Below, piece by piece: positions 31,145 through 40,884 of a DNA stretch of 64,000 bases. Origin of the DNA: Saccopteryx bilineata (lineage: Eukaryota > Chordata > Mammalia > Chiroptera > Emballonuridae); NCBI RefSeq assembly GCF_036850765.1, contig NC_089495.1, positions 201,625,847 to 201,689,846 on the forward strand. Reading direction: 5' to 3'. Every line of letters begins with the position of its first letter. Position 1 is the stretch's first letter. The position numbers and the translations under genes were made by a program. The notes beneath the pieces were generated by a model. It saw only the letters and a program-made list of their open reading frames with translations, searched no databases and was not told the DNA's origin.

Positions 31145-32225
31145 CTAGCAACATCCACCTCTGCTCAAGGCAGGCCTGTTCTCCTGCCCGAGTTGCATGG
31201 AGACCCCCCCTGGATTAGAGCATTGTCCCCCAGCCACACGAGAGTGCAGTAAAGAAGAAAAGTTAAAATCCACCAGCTTGTAAATGTGCTCTTGGTTGGC
31301 TGGCTGTGGTGTTTTTAAAAATCCTAAGTTTGCTGCCAACATTTAAAAATAGAGAAGTTTTACATAAAAACCCGGATTCCCAGCCTCCTGGTGAAAACTG
31401 GGGACCCTGGCAGGCCTGCTCTGCACAGGCTGCGCTGGGCCGCCTTGGGGAGCAGAGACAAGCATCTGTCCTCTCCGCCTCATGGCCGCCTGGCCTCGGT
31501 CAGTCAGCACCTGAGTTTGCCCCCCTGGAGCCAGGGGGCTGGAGTCAGGCCGCCCAGGTTAGTGGCAGCGCTGGGCTCCACTACAGCATGACCATTGGGA
31601 AGTTCCTGACTTCTCTGGGCCTGCTTCCCTGCTGGCAAAACGGGGGTGCCCATGGAACCTCCTTCCCATGGACAGTGCAGGACTGCTCCAATATAGCCCA
31701 CCGCCTGGCACACAGCACCCAGTACACGGCAGCCATGGTCATGACCACTGCCACCCTCTCCCGAAAGAGGCCAAGAAGTCTGGGACAGCAGCAAGTGGCA
31801 CTCGATGCCCCCCACCCCCTCTGGCCCATCGCGTCCCCCCCTCCCAGGTGCACCCTCGCTCAGGTGCAGCAATAACCTTGCCTGGGTGACGCATCCAAAA
31901 GCAGATCAGTCGGCGCGCCAATGCCATCACCGAGGCCCGCAGCAGCGCCCAGGCTCTGGCTAGTGAGTTCGGGCTTCTCTCCCCTTTGGGCATTCAACAA
32001 CTCACCGTGCGGCCTTGGACGAGTTCTCTTTCTCTCCTGGGATCTCGGCTTCACCAGCTGCAGGACAAGTCTGTGGTCTCCAAGGCTCCTTTGAACTCTG
32101 ACATCTTAGGAGTTACTCAGACAGGCCGGCTGGCAACAAAGGCAGAAGCCTCCCACTGTGGGAATGAATTAAGCAGGAGTCTTTTAACTACAAGGGCAGA
32201 AACCTGTGGCAGAGAGGTTTAAAGG
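31145..32225. other. Intergenic sequence, no gene seen
   Basis: GC-rich and mostly unique. A MIR-like stretch lies at about 31530-31640. The 189-codon frame starting at 31306 has no recognised family and mixed composition, so it is not called. Confidence 0.35.
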
Positions 32226-32229
32226 GGTA

Positions 32230-32690
32230 GGCGGCACAGTATTTGTCTTTCTGTGCTGGCTTATTTCACTCAGCATAATGCCCCCGTGGTTCAACCGTGT
32301 TGTCACATATTGTTGAATTTCCTTGCTTTTTTACGGCTGACTAATAGTCCACTGTGTGGCTAGGCCGCATTTTCTTTCTCCACTCATCTGTCGATGGACA
32401 TGTTGGTTGTTTCCCCATCCTGACTATTGTGAATAGTATGAGGTATCTAAACTAGTCAGGTTCATAGAATCAAAGGAATGATCGTTTCCTGTGGCTGGGG
32501 GGAGGGGAAAGGAGGCGTTACTAATCAACGGACACGAGTTTCAGTCAAGCAAGATGAATAGGTGTAGAGATCTGGTGTCAGCATTGCACCTACAGTCAAC
32601 ACTACTGTATTGTACACTTAAAATCTGTTGAGAGGGTAGATCTCATGTTGAATGTTCTTAAGCCAACAAAGTAAAAAAAAAATCTTGAAA
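32230..32690. mobile_element. L1 copy with a 5' inversion (twin priming)
   Basis: About 32230-32440 is L1 in reverse ('ggcttatttcactcagcata', 'catctgtcgatggacatgtt'). From about 32440 the sequence continues the same L1 region forward ('tgaggtatctaaactagtca'), through 'ctgtattgtacacttaaaat' to a short poly-A at about 32670-32695. The two parts abut in L1 coordinates. Confidence 0.8.
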
Positions 32691-32699
32691 AAAATTTTA

Positions 32700-33835
32700 A
32701 GTATTGTATTGGTTCATGTAGGAGGGAGCCTGGGGATTATGGGCTGTAGGTAGGGCTGGATCCAGGTGCTCTCTAGCTCTCAGCTTTCTGCTCAACTTCC
32801 ATCTGTGTTGGTCTCATCCTCCTCTCTGATGGGAGGAATTTTTTTTTTTAATAGGCATAATGAGCCCTATTAGGTCCAGCTGAGAATCCTGTAGCACCCT
32901 AACTCCAAAAGCAGGTGGTATCCTTCTGCACCTTCTAGAAGAAGCTCCCCAGGGGAGATGCCAAGTGACCTAGGTGGAGTTGTGCATCTGTCCCTGTGGG
33001 TGGAAGGACGGGGTGAGGAGCTGTGATTGCTGTTCCTACCAGGCATGACAGGAGTAAAGCACGTCTCCCTCAAAGCAAAGGAAGCCTGACAGCAGAAGCG
33101 AGAGGGACAGGAAGGAACTGTGCCGTCTGCCGGACCAGCAACCAGAGCCGGGGCCTTCTCAGAGACAGGGAGGGGCCCCTCCAATCAAGGAAGCACTTAG
33201 GCCCTCGGCCGCATGCTTGGAGCAAGGTGGTGCAGAAGCTTGAGCAGCTGCTTCTAGCCCCTGAAAAGCAACAGGAGAAGCCCCGCCTACCGCCGGGGGC
33301 TGTGACACCAGGGGCCAGCTCTGTGCAGTTCTGGCTGTAAGTGCCCAGGGGATGGGGAGGCTTGTGCGAAGCCCCTGGTGGCAGAGGGAAGGACGAGGAG
33401 GGAGGCCTGAGACGAGGCGTTAGGACTTAGAGTCTGGAGAGGACAGACGGAGAACAGGTGTGACAAGGAGGTGTGGGGATGGATTACGTGGTGCTGAGGA
33501 AACACGGCCCTGACCGCGGCCAGATACAAAGTAAAAAAAAGCACAACACCCTGCGAGAAACCAGAACAAAATACACATTAATAAGAGATCTCCTCTTGAA
33601 ACGGGAATGGATGCCTAAGCTTCGAAGCAATGAGAACAAATCAAGAATAAGCTCAACGTATTGGACTCAAAAAGGAAAGGTAAATAGGAGGAAATGGTTC
33701 TAATATTAAGATATCATATGACAAGATAAATGCATGTTTTTAAAAAACACAGAGATCCAACAGAAAAATGAGCAGAGGACACAAACAATTTGCAACACAA
33801 ACAAACAAAGCATGGTGAAGCTTTCATTTAAAATG
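32700..33835. other. Intergenic sequence, no gene seen
   Basis: Mixed sequence. AT-rich L1-like traces at about 33530-33830 ('aaatgagcagaggacacaaa'). No coding signal. Confidence 0.35.
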
Positions 33836-33845
33836 GACCACAGAG

Positions 33846-34199
33846 GCCCTGGCTGGTTGGCTCAGCGGTAGAGCGTCGGCCTGGCGTGCAGGAGTCCTGG
33901 GTTCGATTCCCGGCCAGGGCACACAGGAGAGGCGCCCATCTGCTTCTCCACCCCTCCCCCTCTCCTTCCTCTCTGTCTCTCTCTTCTCCTCCTGCAGCCG
34001 AGGCTCCATTGGAGCAAAGATGGCCCGGGCGCTGAGGATGGCTCTGTGGCCTCTGCCTCAGGCGCTAGAATGGCTCTGGATGCAACAGAGCGACGCCCCA
34101 GAGGGGCAGAACATTGCCCCCTGGTGGGCATGCCGGGTGGATCCCAGTCGGGTGCATGCAGGAGTCTGTCTGACTACCTCCCCGTTTCCAGCTTCGGAA

Positions 34200-34230
<31 letters not shown>
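33846..34230 (+). mobile_element. Family-1 SINE
   Basis: Head GGCTCAGCGGTAGAGCG, GGTTCGATTCC, CT-rich body and a long A tail. The duplication ACCACAGAG is at 33837-33845 and 34233-34241. The CTCF-like block TTGCCCCCTGGTGGG is at 34114-34128 (one base off). Confidence 0.95.
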
Positions 34231-34244
34231 GAACCACAGAGAGC

Positions 34245-35215
34245 CCCAGGCCCCCAGACCCCTCCGTGTACCTTCAGAGTCCTAGACTTAGAATAGAACA
34301 GCTTACTCATCCTGGGGGGCAGCGCAGGAGGCAGAGGGCCTGCGGACACTGACCCGGCCCCTCACGGGCCCCACATCCGCCAGCACCTCTCGCTGAAGCC
34401 CGTGCTTTTGCAAACTCAACAGCAATTCTGGAAGGACAGGGTGGGAGACGGCTCCGCTCGGCTGGACCCCAGACTGGGCAGCCCCTCAGGGCCCCAGTGG
34501 TCCTCAGGAGAGCAGACGTAGCCTCTTCCGAACCGGATGCTTCTCCCCCTCCTCCCACACCCAGGTGCCACCTCGCCCAGGCCGGCGGGTCCAGCGTGCG
34601 CACAGGCCAGATACAAGCACGAAGGGGATGGGGAAAAGCTGTCACGAACCGAGGCCAGTGGGCCGGCCCAGCACCCGTGTGAGGAGCTGACACTGCGGGT
34701 TGTCAGCTGGCAGCCTCGGATCCACTGGTAATTATCGCAGATTATGTAACCGTCCTTACTGAGGAGCGCTGCACAGTGGCGGGGCAGGGCTGCACTCGGA
34801 CGGACAGACTGCCGGGCTGGGATTCTGGCTCTGACCCTCTCGCCTGGGCCTCGCCACTCTGAGCCGCGGTTTCCTCGCCTGTGGGACGATGAGTGACGAG
34901 ACCTTCCCCGAAGACCTGGTGCTCCTCCTGAGTAAAGGGAGGAAAGGACCCCAAGCGTCCAGCAGCAAGAAGAGAGGCCGCACTAGACACTGGCTCACAG
35001 GAATCGCCTCGAAGTCCGTGGAAGTTCCGTGGGGGAAGCAGGGGTAGGGACGATTCTTGACCAGAACAAATCAGGAACAATGGGGACTTCACATATCCTC
35101 CATGCCGTCAGTCACGAGAACACCTGAACATCCAGTGGTATCCTCCTCATTGCCACCGGCAGGGAGGACACCCACAGGGGGGCTGATGGTGTGATCACTG
35201 CCCATCACGGCCCTC
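34245..35215. other. Intergenic sequence, no gene seen
   Basis: GC-rich. A MIR-like stretch lies at about 34795-34895 ('ctctgagccgcggtttcctc'). No gene. Confidence 0.35.
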
Positions 35216-35231
35216 TGCCTCACCCACCACT

Positions 35232-35321
35232 TCTCCCATCCAAGTACTAACCAGGCCCGACCCTGCTTAGCTTCCGAGATCAGACGAGATCGGGCGCGTT
35301 CAGGGTGGTATGGCCGTAGAC
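35232..35321 (-). pseudogene. 5S rRNA tailless retropseudogene (first 90 of about 121 nt)
   Basis: The reverse complement reads GTCTACGGCCATACCACC... to ...TTGGATGGGAGA, which matches nucleotides 1-90 of the mammalian 5S rRNA as I know it, with no difference seen. The 3' quarter is missing. It is flanked by CACCCACCACTTCTC (35221-35235) and CACCCACCGCTTCTC (35321-35335), a 15-bp target duplication with one mismatch. There is no poly-A tail, so the copy was probably made by L1 without a tail. A box, intermediate element and C box (about 50-90) are all present. No TTTT terminator is nearby on the minus strand. Confidence 0.93.
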
Positions 35322-35339
35322 ACCCACCGCTTCTCAACA

Positions 35340-35640
35340 GAGCCCTCTCGGGTCCCCGCACCCAAGATGCTTGTGACAGCCCTCCTGGTCCAGCATCATT
35401 GCCGGCCCCCCCCAAATGCACATTTGGGAACAGGAAGGGCTGACAGATCCCATGACGGGACAGTACAAGGGGACTCCTGAGGCAGGGGGAGCCCCAGAGA
35501 GTCGTATTCTGTTCAGACTCTGAGACTTCTGAGAAGCGGGGGTTATCAGGCCAGAAGGGCCCTTGAAAGACATGTGGTCCATTCTCGCCCGAATCACGAC
35601 TACAGCCCATGTGCACACCTGATACCGCTCTGATCACTGT
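35340..35640. other. Intergenic sequence, no gene seen
   Basis: Nothing recognised. It lies between the 5S copy and an old L2. Confidence 0.3.
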
Positions 35641-35644
35641 CACC

Positions 35645-36255
35645 TCTCACCTGGGTTGTGACACGAGCCCCTTCCTGGTCCCCCTTGCCTCCACCCATCC
35701 CTGTGCAGTGGACATCCAACACAGCAGCCTGCAGTCCTGTTAAAATGAAAGTCAGATCACATCACATTTCTGCTTAAACACCTCTAATGGGTCCCCATTT
35801 CACTGAGCAAAAATGCCATGTTCTTCCAGCAGCCCCTAAACCCCGGATAATCTGATCCCTCTGCAACCTCCTGAATCTCCTCCCCCACCATTCTCCCCTC
35901 TAATCACTTCACTCTGGGCATACCAACCCCTCCTGGTGTTCCTCCAACATGCCAGACATGCCCCTGCCCCAGGGCCTTTGCACATCCTCTGTTCATTCTG
36001 CCTGGAACATTGTTCCCCAGATAACCTACGGCTCATGCGCTCGCTCACTTCCTTCAAATCTCTGCTCAAATGTCACCCCATTTAAAATGCAGCATCTCCC
36101 CTCATCCCACCAGTTCTCTCAATTTCTCTTATCCATTTCCCCCCCAGAATATTTCTTATGACTAAGATATCTATGATCTACTTATGCTATTGTCTGCTGC
36201 GTCCCTCCACCAACTAGAGTGTAAGTGCACAGGGGCAGGAGCTCAGGAAGTGTTG
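35645..36255 (+). mobile_element. L2 LINE fragment
   Basis: Ordered L2 landmarks: 'cagatcacatcacatttctg', 'ctaatgggtccccatttcac', 'ccccagggcctttgcacatc', 'ctctgctcaaatgtcacccc'. Non-coding remnant. Confidence 0.85.
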
Positions 36256-36259
36256 GCTG

Positions 36260-36990
36260 GATGAGGAAGGAGGGGCGCTAGCTCCGACTCCCTGTCACTT
36301 TCCCATGGCCCCCAGGCTCTGCATGGAGGAAGGATGCAGGGAACCCCTCCTCCTTCCCGGGCTCTCAGACTCTCTGCTCTTTGGTGAAGGTCCTGCATTT
36401 TTCTCCCACATCTTCTCACGTGGCAGCTCCCTCCTCAAGATGGAACTCCATCTGTCGGCCCCTCCCTACAAGTGTAGAGCCCAGGCAGGTAAAAATGTTT
36501 GGAGGGAGACAGAAGGACAATGGAGAGGTGCGGGGACGGAAGAGCAAGGCAGAAGAGCCAGGGAAGAGACCCGGGGAGGCTCTCTCTCCCACAGGACTGC
36601 TGACGTCAGACCACCCCCTGAAGGGCCCCTTCTCCCACTGAGCATTTGAACCGACAGTCTGACAACTCTCAGGATCCCTGTGTTCCAGAGAAATCACGTG
36701 AGGTGAGCACCAGACCCAGGACACAGGACAGAAGGCTCGGCAGGTGCGGGAGGGGCTGGACACTCTTCTCCCCTCCATATGATTTCTGGCTCTTGTCCGA
36801 CCATCTCAGCAGGGAGGCCAGTCCACAGCAGGACCCCAGTGTTGGGGGGGACAATGAGTCCTCAGGTACTCTGGACATAGAAGGGTCTAGAAGGGCTTTT
36901 AATGAAAACAAAGCCTGCTTGGGCCAGAGGTGTTGAACTCTGAGATGAGGAAGGACTGCGGGCAGCAGGAGCCTTAAGAGAAGAGGGTTC
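36260..36990. other. Intergenic sequence, no gene seen
   Basis: Purine-rich. Frames at 36305-36936 lack any signature. Confidence 0.3.
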
Positions 36991-36995
36991 TGCGG

Positions 36996-37119
36996 AGTCA
37001 GGGGACCATACCGCCCCCAGGATTAGCAGGTGGCTCAGGCGGCCTTCCCAGCTCCAGAGTCAGGGGACCATACCGCCCCCAAGATTAGCAGGTGGCCCAG
37101 GCGGCCTTCCCAGCTCCAC
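36996..37119. repeat. 62-bp tandem duplication, two units
   Basis: 'agtcaggggaccataccgcc' starts at 36996 and again at 37058. The copies run to GCTCCA at 37119 with about two differences (CCAGG/CCAAG; GGCTC/GGCCC). Confidence 0.95.
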
Positions 37120-37124
37120 TCTGC

Positions 37125-38300
37125 TGTAGACCTGGCAGGCGTGACCCCGGGAAGGCCTTGCCCTCTGCATACACTCTGCACCTGCAGCTCCCATCTCGGT
37201 GGGGGACGGCATCTCGGTCAAGCCAATGTCGGGTCAGTTGGAGGGACCCACCCGTCACTATGCCCCGGGAATACTGCATCCTCTTTACAAGGGGATGACG
37301 CCGGGGAAATAATTGCGGACGGCAAGAGGCAATCAGTGGCAAGATCTCCTCCACCGCTCAAGTGGTGGGAAATTAGACAGGACGGCGCTCTGAGCAGCAG
37401 CAAGGGCTTGTCACGGGGACCGCGGAAGAGGTTGGAAAGTCACTACCTCTGCTGATTCTGTTAATAGGATAAAGCAGCCTCGCAAATAAGAGCCAGACCC
37501 CAGGAGGCCTGCATTTGAGTGGATTTAAAAATCAGGCCAGGTCCTGCCAATAAGCTTCCCTTTTAGATGTGTTAGAGCTGCAAGGGAGCTTAGAGATCAG
37601 CGAAGCCACTGGTTCTTTGGAAAGTTTCTGCTTTCCAAAAATACTGCAAGTGCTAGGTAATAATTAACTTGTTGTCACATTTTTAAAAAATTCATCAAAG
37701 ACACATAAAGGACTGTCAGCTGGGGCAAGCGGGAGAAGACACAGGGCTGATGACACCCCAGTTCCAACCGAGAGACCTATTGTTTTCTGACAGCCCAGCC
37801 ATCCCATCCTGTGGAAACGTCGCTTCCCTTTCGAAAACATTAAAAATAACATGAGGGTCCACTTTTAAATACCTGAGGGAGTCTGGAGTATCTATGTCAG
37901 AAACCCCAAATCCAAACCAACTCTCTTATTTATACAGAAGCAGACGGAGGCCTAGGGGATGTAAGGGGTCTGCTCCAGGTCACACAGGGGCTGTCAACAG
38001 GGTCGAGGCTAGTGTTGGGGAACAGGGAATGGGGCCGGCTGTCCTGGCTGTGCCAGGGCACAGAGGGAGCAAGTCACAGCAGTGCACGCAGTGGCTGAGC
38101 ATGGGCTGTGCACAGCAGCGGGCCTGGGCTTGCCTCTCTTGTCCTTAATCCTTACCTGCTGTGGGATCCCTGCAGAATGGCCAGCGCTCTGAGCCCATTT
38201 TCCTATCAGTAGAACGGGGATAATAGACCTTACCACATATTGTTGTGAGGATTAAGTGAAGTAAGAGAACAGAGCACTTTGTAAGTAGTAGCAACTTTTC
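37125..38300. other. Intergenic sequence, MIR near the end
   Basis: About 38185-38300 is a forward MIR ('gcccattttcctatcagtag', 'gttgtgaggattaagtgaag'), directly followed by the GT array. The stretch at about 37560-37870 is unique-looking. Confidence 0.4.
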
Positions 38301-38308
38301 CTTAACCT

Positions 38309-38789
38309 GTGTGTGTGTGTGTGTGGTGTGGTGGTGGTGTGGTGGTGTGGTGGTGTGTGTGTGGTGTGGTGGTGGTGCTTGTGGTGTGTGTGTGTGTGTG
38401 GTGTGGTGGTGGTGTGGTGGTGTGTGTGTGTGGTGGTGTGTGTGTGGTGTGGTGGTGGTGCTGGTGGTGATGTGGTGGTGTGTGTGTGGTGTGGTGGTGG
38501 TGGTGCTGGTGGTGCTTGTGTGTGTGTGTGTGTGGTGTGGTGGTGGTGTGGTGGTGTGTGTGTGTGTGTGTGGTGTGGTGGTGTGGTGGTGTGTGTGTGG
38601 TGTGGTGGTGTGTGTGTGGTGTGGTGGTGGTGCTGGTGGTGTGTGTGTGTGTGTGTGTGTGGTGGTGTGGTGTGGTGGTGGTGGTGCTGGTGGTGTGTGT
38701 GTGTGTGGTGTAGTGGTGTGTGTGTGTGTGTGTGTGGTGGTGTGTGTGTGTGTGTGGTGTGTGTGTGTGTGGTGGTGTGCTGGTGGTGA
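38309..38789. repeat. GT/GGT microsatellite array, about 480 bp
   Basis: Long (TG)n runs mixed with GTGGTGG and GTGGTGGTGCTGGTGG blocks on the plus strand. GTGGTGGTGCTGGTGG-like blocks occur five or so times as a loose higher-order pattern. Open frames through it encode only V/W/C/G or H/T repeats and are artefacts. Confidence 0.97.
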
Positions 38790-39004
38790 ACAATCTGTGT
38801 AGACCTAAGAGCAACAACCCTGAAGAACAAGGTCACATGACCCCACTCCCAGGTGCTGCCCTGACGATGCCGCTGGGAGACAAGTTCTGTCCCGACGCGG
38901 ATCTGGGTACCAAACTGCAATGCTGCCACTTCTGGGCAGTTTCTCAGAACCGGGCCGTACCCAGACTCACTGCCTCTCCATCCCTGCAGGACGGGACTTG
39001 TGAA

Positions 39005-39330
39005 TCTGCACTTTTAAAGATTATTGAGATACAATTTACATGCCATAAAACTTATACTTCACAGCGTACCCACTTCCAGTGGTTTTTAGTGTATTCGAAA
39101 GCCTGTGTAACTATCAACCCTCTCTCATCCCACAACCTCTCATCGCCTCAGAAACTCCGTCCCCACTGGTGTCACCCCTACTTCCCACTCCCCGTCCCTG
39201 GCAACCCCTAATCTCTCTATGGAAGTGTCTATTCTGGACAATTCAAATGAATGGAATCATATAACGTGTTCTTTTATGTCCGGTTTCCTTTGCTCAGCAC
39301 AATCATTTCAAAGTTCATCTCCAGTGTGGC
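39005..39330 (-). mobile_element. L1 3' fragment, reversed
   Basis: 'agattattgagatacaattt', 'taactatcaaccctctctca' and 'caaatgaatggaatcatata' match the reversed L1 3' UTR. Confidence 0.8.
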
Positions 39331-39334
39331 ATAG

Positions 39335-40545
39335 AACAGGGCTTGGATCTCTTGGAACCTGCACTTATCAGGCGTTCCCCAGGTACTTCTGACGAGTGGG
39401 CTTTGGGAGGAAAAGAACAGCAAACTCACACAAGGTGAAACACTTGGTTATTAGACACGGGGCCTCGATCCTGGCAGCTGTGCCTGTATCAGCCCCACTG
39501 GCGACAGGAGGCAATACTGGCAGCTCGCCTCCTCCAGAGACTGCAGAGGTGGGGCGCCTGCGCACTGGTGCTGAGCGGGGGGGGGGAGGTGTGGTATGGA
39601 CAGTGGCCTCACTGCCCTGGGAATTGGGCAGATGAACTGCAAAAGAGACTCACACAAGGGGATTTAGTCTTAACTCAAAGCCTTTAATGTACATTATGCT
39701 CTTGGATAAACATCTCCAAGGAAACAAGTGGAACCAAAAGTCTTTAACCAGCAGGAATTCTCATTTAGAAATGTGGTGTGAGCTGCAGCCTTAATCGAAG
39801 CATCACAGCTTGCAGTGTGTGTGTGTGGGGGGGGCGTGCCCTCAGGACTCCCAGGACACCCGGGCGTCATTCCTCTGTGGCTGACAGCTCCACAGCAGGA
39901 CTAGAAAGGTCCAGGTCCAGAATAAAGGCACAGAACTCCAACGGGGCCAAACCATTCTGTTGTTGAATCTCCAGGTCACCGGCAGTCATGGTGGCTCTGG
40001 TGAGGAATGGGGCCACAGAGGAGGGTGGTCACGTCCCACCTCTGGGTCTGAGAGTCAGGACAGAACCAACAGGAGGTGTGGTGCTGGGGCCTGACAGCCT
40101 CAGGAAGGTTTCCCACGGGGGCTCCTGGACAGGAGACAGGAACTTGGACGGACAAGGCAGGGGCTGACGACTAGCCAGATCCAACCCGCTGTGACTCCCG
40201 CCTGCTGGCTTCCCCAGCCTGGTCACACGCCCTGTTGTCTCTGATGGACTACCGCTCAGCAGGACGCAGGCAGGAGTCCGGCTCGTTTCCCTGCTGCCCT
40301 CGATTGAACTTAAACGTCACCAATGGACATCTCAGACCCCCTGGCTGTGCAGGGTTTCCTGTTCTCTAGACACCCTGTGGAATGAGCGATCAGGCTCGTG
40401 GCTTTTGGCTCAATTTCTTCTTGTTCAGAAGGAGAAGGCTGCTGCCCAGGCAGGTCTGTCCCGAGAGCTTTCGTAAGAGTCTATCAGTCGGGCTGGCACC
40501 AAGGCCAGGCTGATGGGAGCCAACGATGAGCCTTCAGGGTGACAC
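39335..40545. other. AAR2 downstream region or long 3' UTR, no other gene seen
   Basis: If AAR2 uses a distal poly-A site, this is 3' UTR; otherwise it is intergenic. A minus-strand ATTAAA lies at 39682-39687. A G-run is at 39583-39591. No coding frame is supported. Confidence 0.35.
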
Positions 40546-40571
40546 AGCCTCGGGGCCGCGGAAGGAACCTG

Positions 40572-40581
40572 TTTATTTATT
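40572..40581 (-). terminator. AAR2 poly-A signal (proximal candidate)
   Basis: On the minus strand the sequence reads CCAATAAATAAAC, two overlapping AATAAA hexamers, about 140 nt past the AAR2 stop. Cleavage would fall near 40550-40560, giving a short 3' UTR. A weaker distal ATTAAA at 39682-39687 would give about 1 kb. Confidence 0.6.
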
Positions 40582-40716
40582 GGTGAAGGAGGCTAGTCTG
40601 GCTCCATCTCTACAGAACTCGGTGGGGCCAGGCCCCGGCGCGCCCAGCGGAGGGGTGAGTGAAGAGGCCAGGGCTGTGGCGGCGGGAAGGGGCCTCCCTG
40701 GCTGAGCGGCCCCCAG

Positions 40717-40884
40717 CTAGCCGGTCTCCACACCCTCGGGGAGCTCCACCACCACCGGGGCGCAGTCCTCGGGCTCCGCTTCAAAGTCCCACCGGAACTT
40801 CTTGGTCAGATGAGCTTGGAACTTTTCAGCTTTCTGCCTCAGGGTGGCATTCACGGCAGCGCTGCAGGCAGAGGAAAAGAAAAC
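40717..40884 (-). CDS. AAR2: AAR2 coding exon 4 (last), residues 330-384
   Basis: The acceptor on the minus strand is TTCTCCGTAG before GTTTTCTTTTCC. The exon encodes [20 protein letters not shown], then the conserved [20 protein letters not shown] and the C-terminus LPEGVETG with TAG at 40719-40717. Exactly 56 codons including the stop, in phase 0 with exon 3. Confidence 0.97.
   Translation of the reverse strand, partial: VFFSSACSAAVNATLRQKAEKFQAHLTKKFRWDFEAEPEDCAPVVVELPEGVETG

Noticed and set aside
31306..31875. 189-codon plus frame
   Set aside because: GC-rich region, no matching family, no promoter, and equally long frames on the minus strand.
32870..33340. Overlapping frames of about 105 codons
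   Set aside because: Opposite-strand frames of similar length, no splice signals or recognisable domain.
35089..35643. 184-codon minus frame
   Set aside because: Runs through the 5S copy and its flank, and has no family signature.
38252..38929. 225-codon minus His/Thr-rich frame
   Set aside because: Follows the GT/GGT array only. Low complexity.
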